Shown one piece after another: positions 60,416 through 64,000 of a DNA stretch of 64,000 nucleotides (position 1 is its first letter; each line of letters begins with the position of its first letter). The notes beneath the pieces are model-generated. The model had not been told where the DNA came from. It ran no database searches and saw nothing but the letters and a program-made list of their open reading frames with translations. The translations under genes and the position numbers were made by a program. This DNA comes from Arthonia radiata (Eukaryota > Ascomycota > Arthoniomycetes > Arthoniales > Arthoniaceae), in contig PSQN01000004.1 in NCBI GenBank assembly GCA_002989075.1, positions 1,302,001-1,366,000 on the forward strand. Reading direction: 5' to 3'.

Positions 60416-62428
60416 ATGTCTACTACTTTGGCACCCAACAGCCGCGACGCTGCGGACAGGTTGGCCAATAGAATGGCCAGCACAAGTAAGATATCGAACG
60501 TTAATACTAAGATAAGAAAAAGCTTCTTAGGTAAACGTTCTGAAGTCACTTTATTCTTAATACGCCTAGCCGTATACTTCAGAACTCACAAAAACTAGTT
60601 TCCGAACGATACTACTATAGTTCTATTCGCTACCTCTTATATAGACGGAGATGCCTACAAGTAGGTCGAGTACTACCTCGACGATTTCTTATTTACTCCG
60701 ATAAAGAGCAGGCGCGAGGATACCGACGAGTTCTTCGCTAGCTTTGCCTTCTTTTAGAAAAAGCTTCGCGAAATCTTTAGACAGACCGACGCTAAACGCG
60801 TCGCTACCAGGAAGCTTAGGAACCTCAAACAAATAGGACCAGCAAGCAGGTACGCCGCCGAATTTATACAGTATGCTAATTAAACAGGATAGGACGAGAA
60901 ACCCCTTATCAAGACCTTTTACAAAGGACTCAAAGATTATGTTAAGGAAATAATCTATATTCGTAGAAAGAAGTTTAATGATCTCAACAACTTTATACAA
61001 CGGACAAAAGAGATCGACGACAGCAACTTCGAAAAATAAATAGAAAAGAAGGGTAACCCTACTAATAGGTTCTATAGAATAAAGAATCGAGCGAACTTAC
61101 AACAAGACTGAGGCGATCCAATAGAGTTAAATTTTATTAAGCCTCGAAGGAAACTAAACAATCAGAAACGAGAACATAGAATAAAGAATAAGCTATGCTT
61201 GTATTGCGGAAAACTAGGGCATTAAGTTAAAGAATGCCGCTCTAAGAAACAACAGTTCAACAGTACCGGCAGAAACGGGCACAACAATCGATCTTAGAAA
61301 CCCCGTTTCCTACGACAATAGTTTAATATAACTACTCAGACAAAAGAGGACAACGGTCGCGATAAGGCAATGAAACTACTAGCAGCCTTCTCCAACCGCT
61401 GGCAGAAGAATCCGACCGAGGGCTGTCTTCTACAAGAATTGGATCTCTCACAGAAGACTATCCAGAACTGGTATAAGTACGTTACTAAACTAACCAAGGA
61501 GCAGAAGGATATCTACTGGAATGCCTTCTGTAACCAGGGAAACACTCACTAGGCTTCGTCTAACGAGAAGCACTACAAATAGAATTTATTTAATTTACAT
61601 AAAAACTGGGATACAGACATTAAGTTATAAGAAGAAATAAAAGAACGACAAATAAAACAGAAACAATAAAATCTACAGAACTAAAACAACATTAACCGCA
61701 CTATTCCGAGACAGTAGATACGAGATACCGCTACACTATACGAAACACTATCCTAGACTGCGTACTACGACGATGATTGTACGACCCACGAATCCGACAA
61801 ATTGGGATTAGAATGGTAGTCAAAGAAACCAATATCTCTGAAACAAGGTTCGATACAAGAACTAGGCCTTACCTGAAGACGACCTAGGTTACCTTATCTA
61901 GAAACTCAAGGAGAATTTAAGAAAGAACAGACTGTAGAAGCTAAGCAAGATAGCAGCTACGATGCGTTATAGGTAAGACAACGACTCAAAGACAAAAACA
62001 TAGATTCTAATGGTACAGAATCCTTGCTCAAGGACAACACTAACTAGGAACAGTAAACTCTAATCCGTTGGGAAGGAATAATATAGAGACTTTGTTAGTT
62101 AGCCTTCTACGATAGGAAGTTGAGCGCTAATAAAGACATTAACGATATTCTAGGATACATTTACTTACGCCTACGACAACTAGTAAACTACCTTATTAGG
62201 GGTCTAGAATTGCGTAGTCAGTACCAATATCTTTAACTAACAATATACAATCTATAGACACAACGAGTTTTAACTAGCGATAGTTGCATAATTAAAGCAG
62301 AGATCGTAAACAACAAACCAGACGTTATAATAAAAGCAGTACTAGGACACTCTACACAGGAATTCTTATAGCAAATCAACCGACAATAGATTCCGGTACC
62401 TAAAATACTCTAGAACGTACACAATTAA
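60416..62428 (+). pseudogene. H gag, long form, with stops
   Basis: Begins with an intact ATG at 60416 (MSTTLAPNSRDAADRL) and stays in one frame to a TAA at 62426-62428, about 670 codons, with TAG/TAA interruptions. Contents: gag helical region (YAAEFIQYAN, FYKGLKDYVKEIIYIRRKK), CCHC knuckle at 61196 onward with all ligands legible (CLYCGKLGH, then C of VKEC), a basic stretch, a conserved uninterrupted segment 61370-61552 (LLAAFSNRWQKNPTEG, KTIQNWYKYVTKL) and a long hydrophilic tail. This is long for a gag and the tail's role is unknown. Pol follows in the -1 frame. Confidence 0.78.
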
Positions 62429-64000
62429 TAGAGAAAAGACTAGGCCGACTGCTTCGAGAGCAGCAGTACCGGCCCGTCTAACGGTTAAACCCTCTAGAAG
62501 TCTAGCTCTACGCGAGCTCGGCTGCCTATAGAACATATCTACACACTCGGGCAACAATAAACTATAGGAATATTAAAATTATAATCGATTTAGGCGCAAC
62601 AAGCAACTTTATCTCAATACGCTACGTTGAGGAGTACCAAATATAAATATAAAAGAAGAAATTACCCTACGCACTGTCTAAATTTTAAGGGGCAGAGGAA
62701 AGAGTCGACTACAAGACTTCGCCAATAGGTATAATAATTAGAGACCATTAAGAAGAAATTACTTATAATATCGTAGATATTAACCAGCACTACGCTATGC
62801 TAAGTATACCTTAGTTGCAACAATATAACTTAGAAGTAGATTAAAGAACTAAGAAACTCCTCTTTACTAGATACAAGTACTCTAAGCAAGAGTCGTTCTG
62901 CGGAACGGATACCCTACAAGCTAATTTTAGTAGTAAGAATAAGGAGCGCGATAAAGAACTTACGCGGGTTAGCACTACTATACTCCAATATTTAGATATC
63001 CTACGAGAGGAGTTTAACGTAGTATCTCGTCTGTGGCCAGCTACACGTAAGTATAAACAAAAGACAACTGTACGCCAACAATTCTACACAACAACAAGTA
63101 CTCAGTTGATTGCTGAGATACTAGAGGAATACGATCAATTCTAATATCTATTTAAAGAAGCTGAGCCGAACACAGCTCTTCTAGAATACAAACTGTAGGA
63201 TCACACAATACCTTTATAAGAAGGCAAGACGCCAACATTTGGTCTAATATACTCTCTATTAGAAGTAGAAAATTAAGCGCTCCGCGACTATCTCGATAAG
63301 AATCTCAAGAAGGGATTTATCCGAAAATTAACATTATTAGCCGAATACCCGATACTCTTCGTACCAAAGAAGAATAGTAAACTACGACTCTGCGTAGATT
63401 ATAGACAGCTGAACGGGATAACTATTAAAAACCGATACCCTTTACTACGCATCGACGAAATAACAGACCGATTGTATAACGCGCAATAGTTTACTAAGTT
63501 TAACCTACGAGGAGCCTACAACTTAATCTATATAAAGGAAGGTAAAGAATAGAAGACAGCCTTCCGTACCAGACACGGACTTTTTGAGTATTGCGTTATG
63601 CCCTTCGAGCTAATAAACGCACCAGCATTATTTTAGAAGCTAATTAACAACATACTCAGCGATTACTTAGATATATTTATAACTGCTTATCTAAACAATA
63701 TCCTAGTATACAGCCGTATACTAGAAGAATATAAAGAACATATTAAGAAGGTATTAGAAAGATTAGCGCGTACCGATTTACGAATCGATATCGAGAAAAT
63801 ATAGTTTTACTAACAATCTGTCGAATTTCTTAGATTTATAATTACCGAGCACGGTCTCTAAATAGAAGATTCGAAGATTTAATCCGTTCTAATCTAGCCT
63901 ACACTAAAGAATGTAAAACAGTTACAACAGTTTCTTAGTTTTACTAACTACTACAAGCGATAGATATCCAACTTTAGCCAAATTACAGCACCGCTGTCTT
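62428..64000 (+). pseudogene. H pol, 5' part: protease and reverse transcriptase
   Basis: In the -1 frame relative to gag, from IEKRLGRLLREQQ at 62428. Retropepsin IIDLGATSNFIS lies at 62578-62613 with the D-x-G-A core intact. RT begins near 63255 ([34 protein letters not shown] at about 63364-63417) and its active site at 63688-63699 reads Y-L-N-N instead of Y-L-D-D. The frame continues to the window edge inside the RT connection region (FLSFTNYYKR). Stops are fewer than in the other copies. Truncated by the window, not necessarily by nature. Confidence 0.82.

Larger units (their letters stand above)
59902..64000 (+). mobile_element. Element H: least mutated chromovirus of the C family, cut by the window edge
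   Basis: A plus-strand element with 5' LTR 59902-60373, gag and the first part of pol; the rest lies beyond 64000. CA and TG dinucleotides are much more frequent than in C1, C2 or G, the gag ATG is intact and many Gln/Trp codons survive, so it has undergone less RIP and probably inserted later. It is the best reference in the window for reading the other copies. Its left flank (AATCC, 59897-59901) lies inside the gag of G, so it probably inserted into G; the right target duplication would be outside the window. Confidence 0.88.

Noticed and set aside
60689-61000. Minus-strand open frame of 103 codons as a gene
   Set aside because: It is the antisense of H gag, which has a zinc knuckle and a family-wide conserved frame; the minus frame has no domain.
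3951-64000. Mitochondrial or bacterial/plasmid DNA because of the AT content
   Set aside because: The region consists of LTR retrotransposons with target duplications and chromodomains, and is contiguous with nuclear-type, intron-containing DNA.

Overview
The window looks like filamentous ascomycete (Pezizomycotina-type) nuclear DNA. The first 3.9 kb has ordinary base composition, short GT-AG introns with CTAAC-like branch points, and fungal-type membrane protein pieces. From about 3.95 kb to the end it is AT-rich and depleted in CA and TG. Retrotransposon frames there are littered with TAG/TAA stops where Gln (CAG/CAA) or Trp (TGG) is expected, and LTR pairs differ mainly by C/T and G/A transitions. 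This is the signature of repeat-induced point mutation (RIP), a genome defence of such fungi.

Layout. Positions 1-3950 hold one broken gene remnant on the minus strand (about 710-1729, possibly Rax2-like) and one small intact intron-containing gene on the plus strand (2733-3367). From 3950 on I see no host gene, only nested LTR retrotransposons. Element A (Copia, minus, 4204-15171) is interrupted by element B (Copia, plus, 7763-13171). C1 (Ty3/Gypsy chromovirus, minus, 15196-22566) is followed by a chromovirus fragment C0 (about 22860-24451) and C2 (chromovirus, plus, 24452-31489). An unrecognised very AT-rich stretch spans 31490-33666. Element D (Copia, same family as B, minus, 33667-46529) is interrupted in its 3' LTR by E (a second chromovirus family, minus, 34082-41526). 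G (chromovirus of the C family, minus, 46530-59901) is interrupted by F (same family as E, plus, 52030-59468). H (C family, plus, from 59902) runs off the right edge and is the least mutated copy.

Target-site duplications (TSDs) prove four insertions directly and support a fifth: A TTATA/TTATA, B AGTTG/AGTTA, C1 CTCTC/CTCTC, E CTTGT/CTTAT, F TTATA/TTATA. D and C2 have mismatched flanks and look rearranged. The Copia elements carry a primer-binding site matching an internal (anticodon-region) fragment of initiator tRNA-Met. Both chromovirus families end pol with a chromodomain and have gag and pol in a -1 frame relation.

Most notable is a convergent, antisense-oriented accessory reading frame lying between pol and the 3' LTR in the C/G family. 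It has a Cys-rich start, a long Lys/Arg/Glu-rich coiled coil and a conserved C-terminus. E and F carry a different stop-free antisense frame at the equivalent place. No element in view is intact; all coding regions are pseudogenes.
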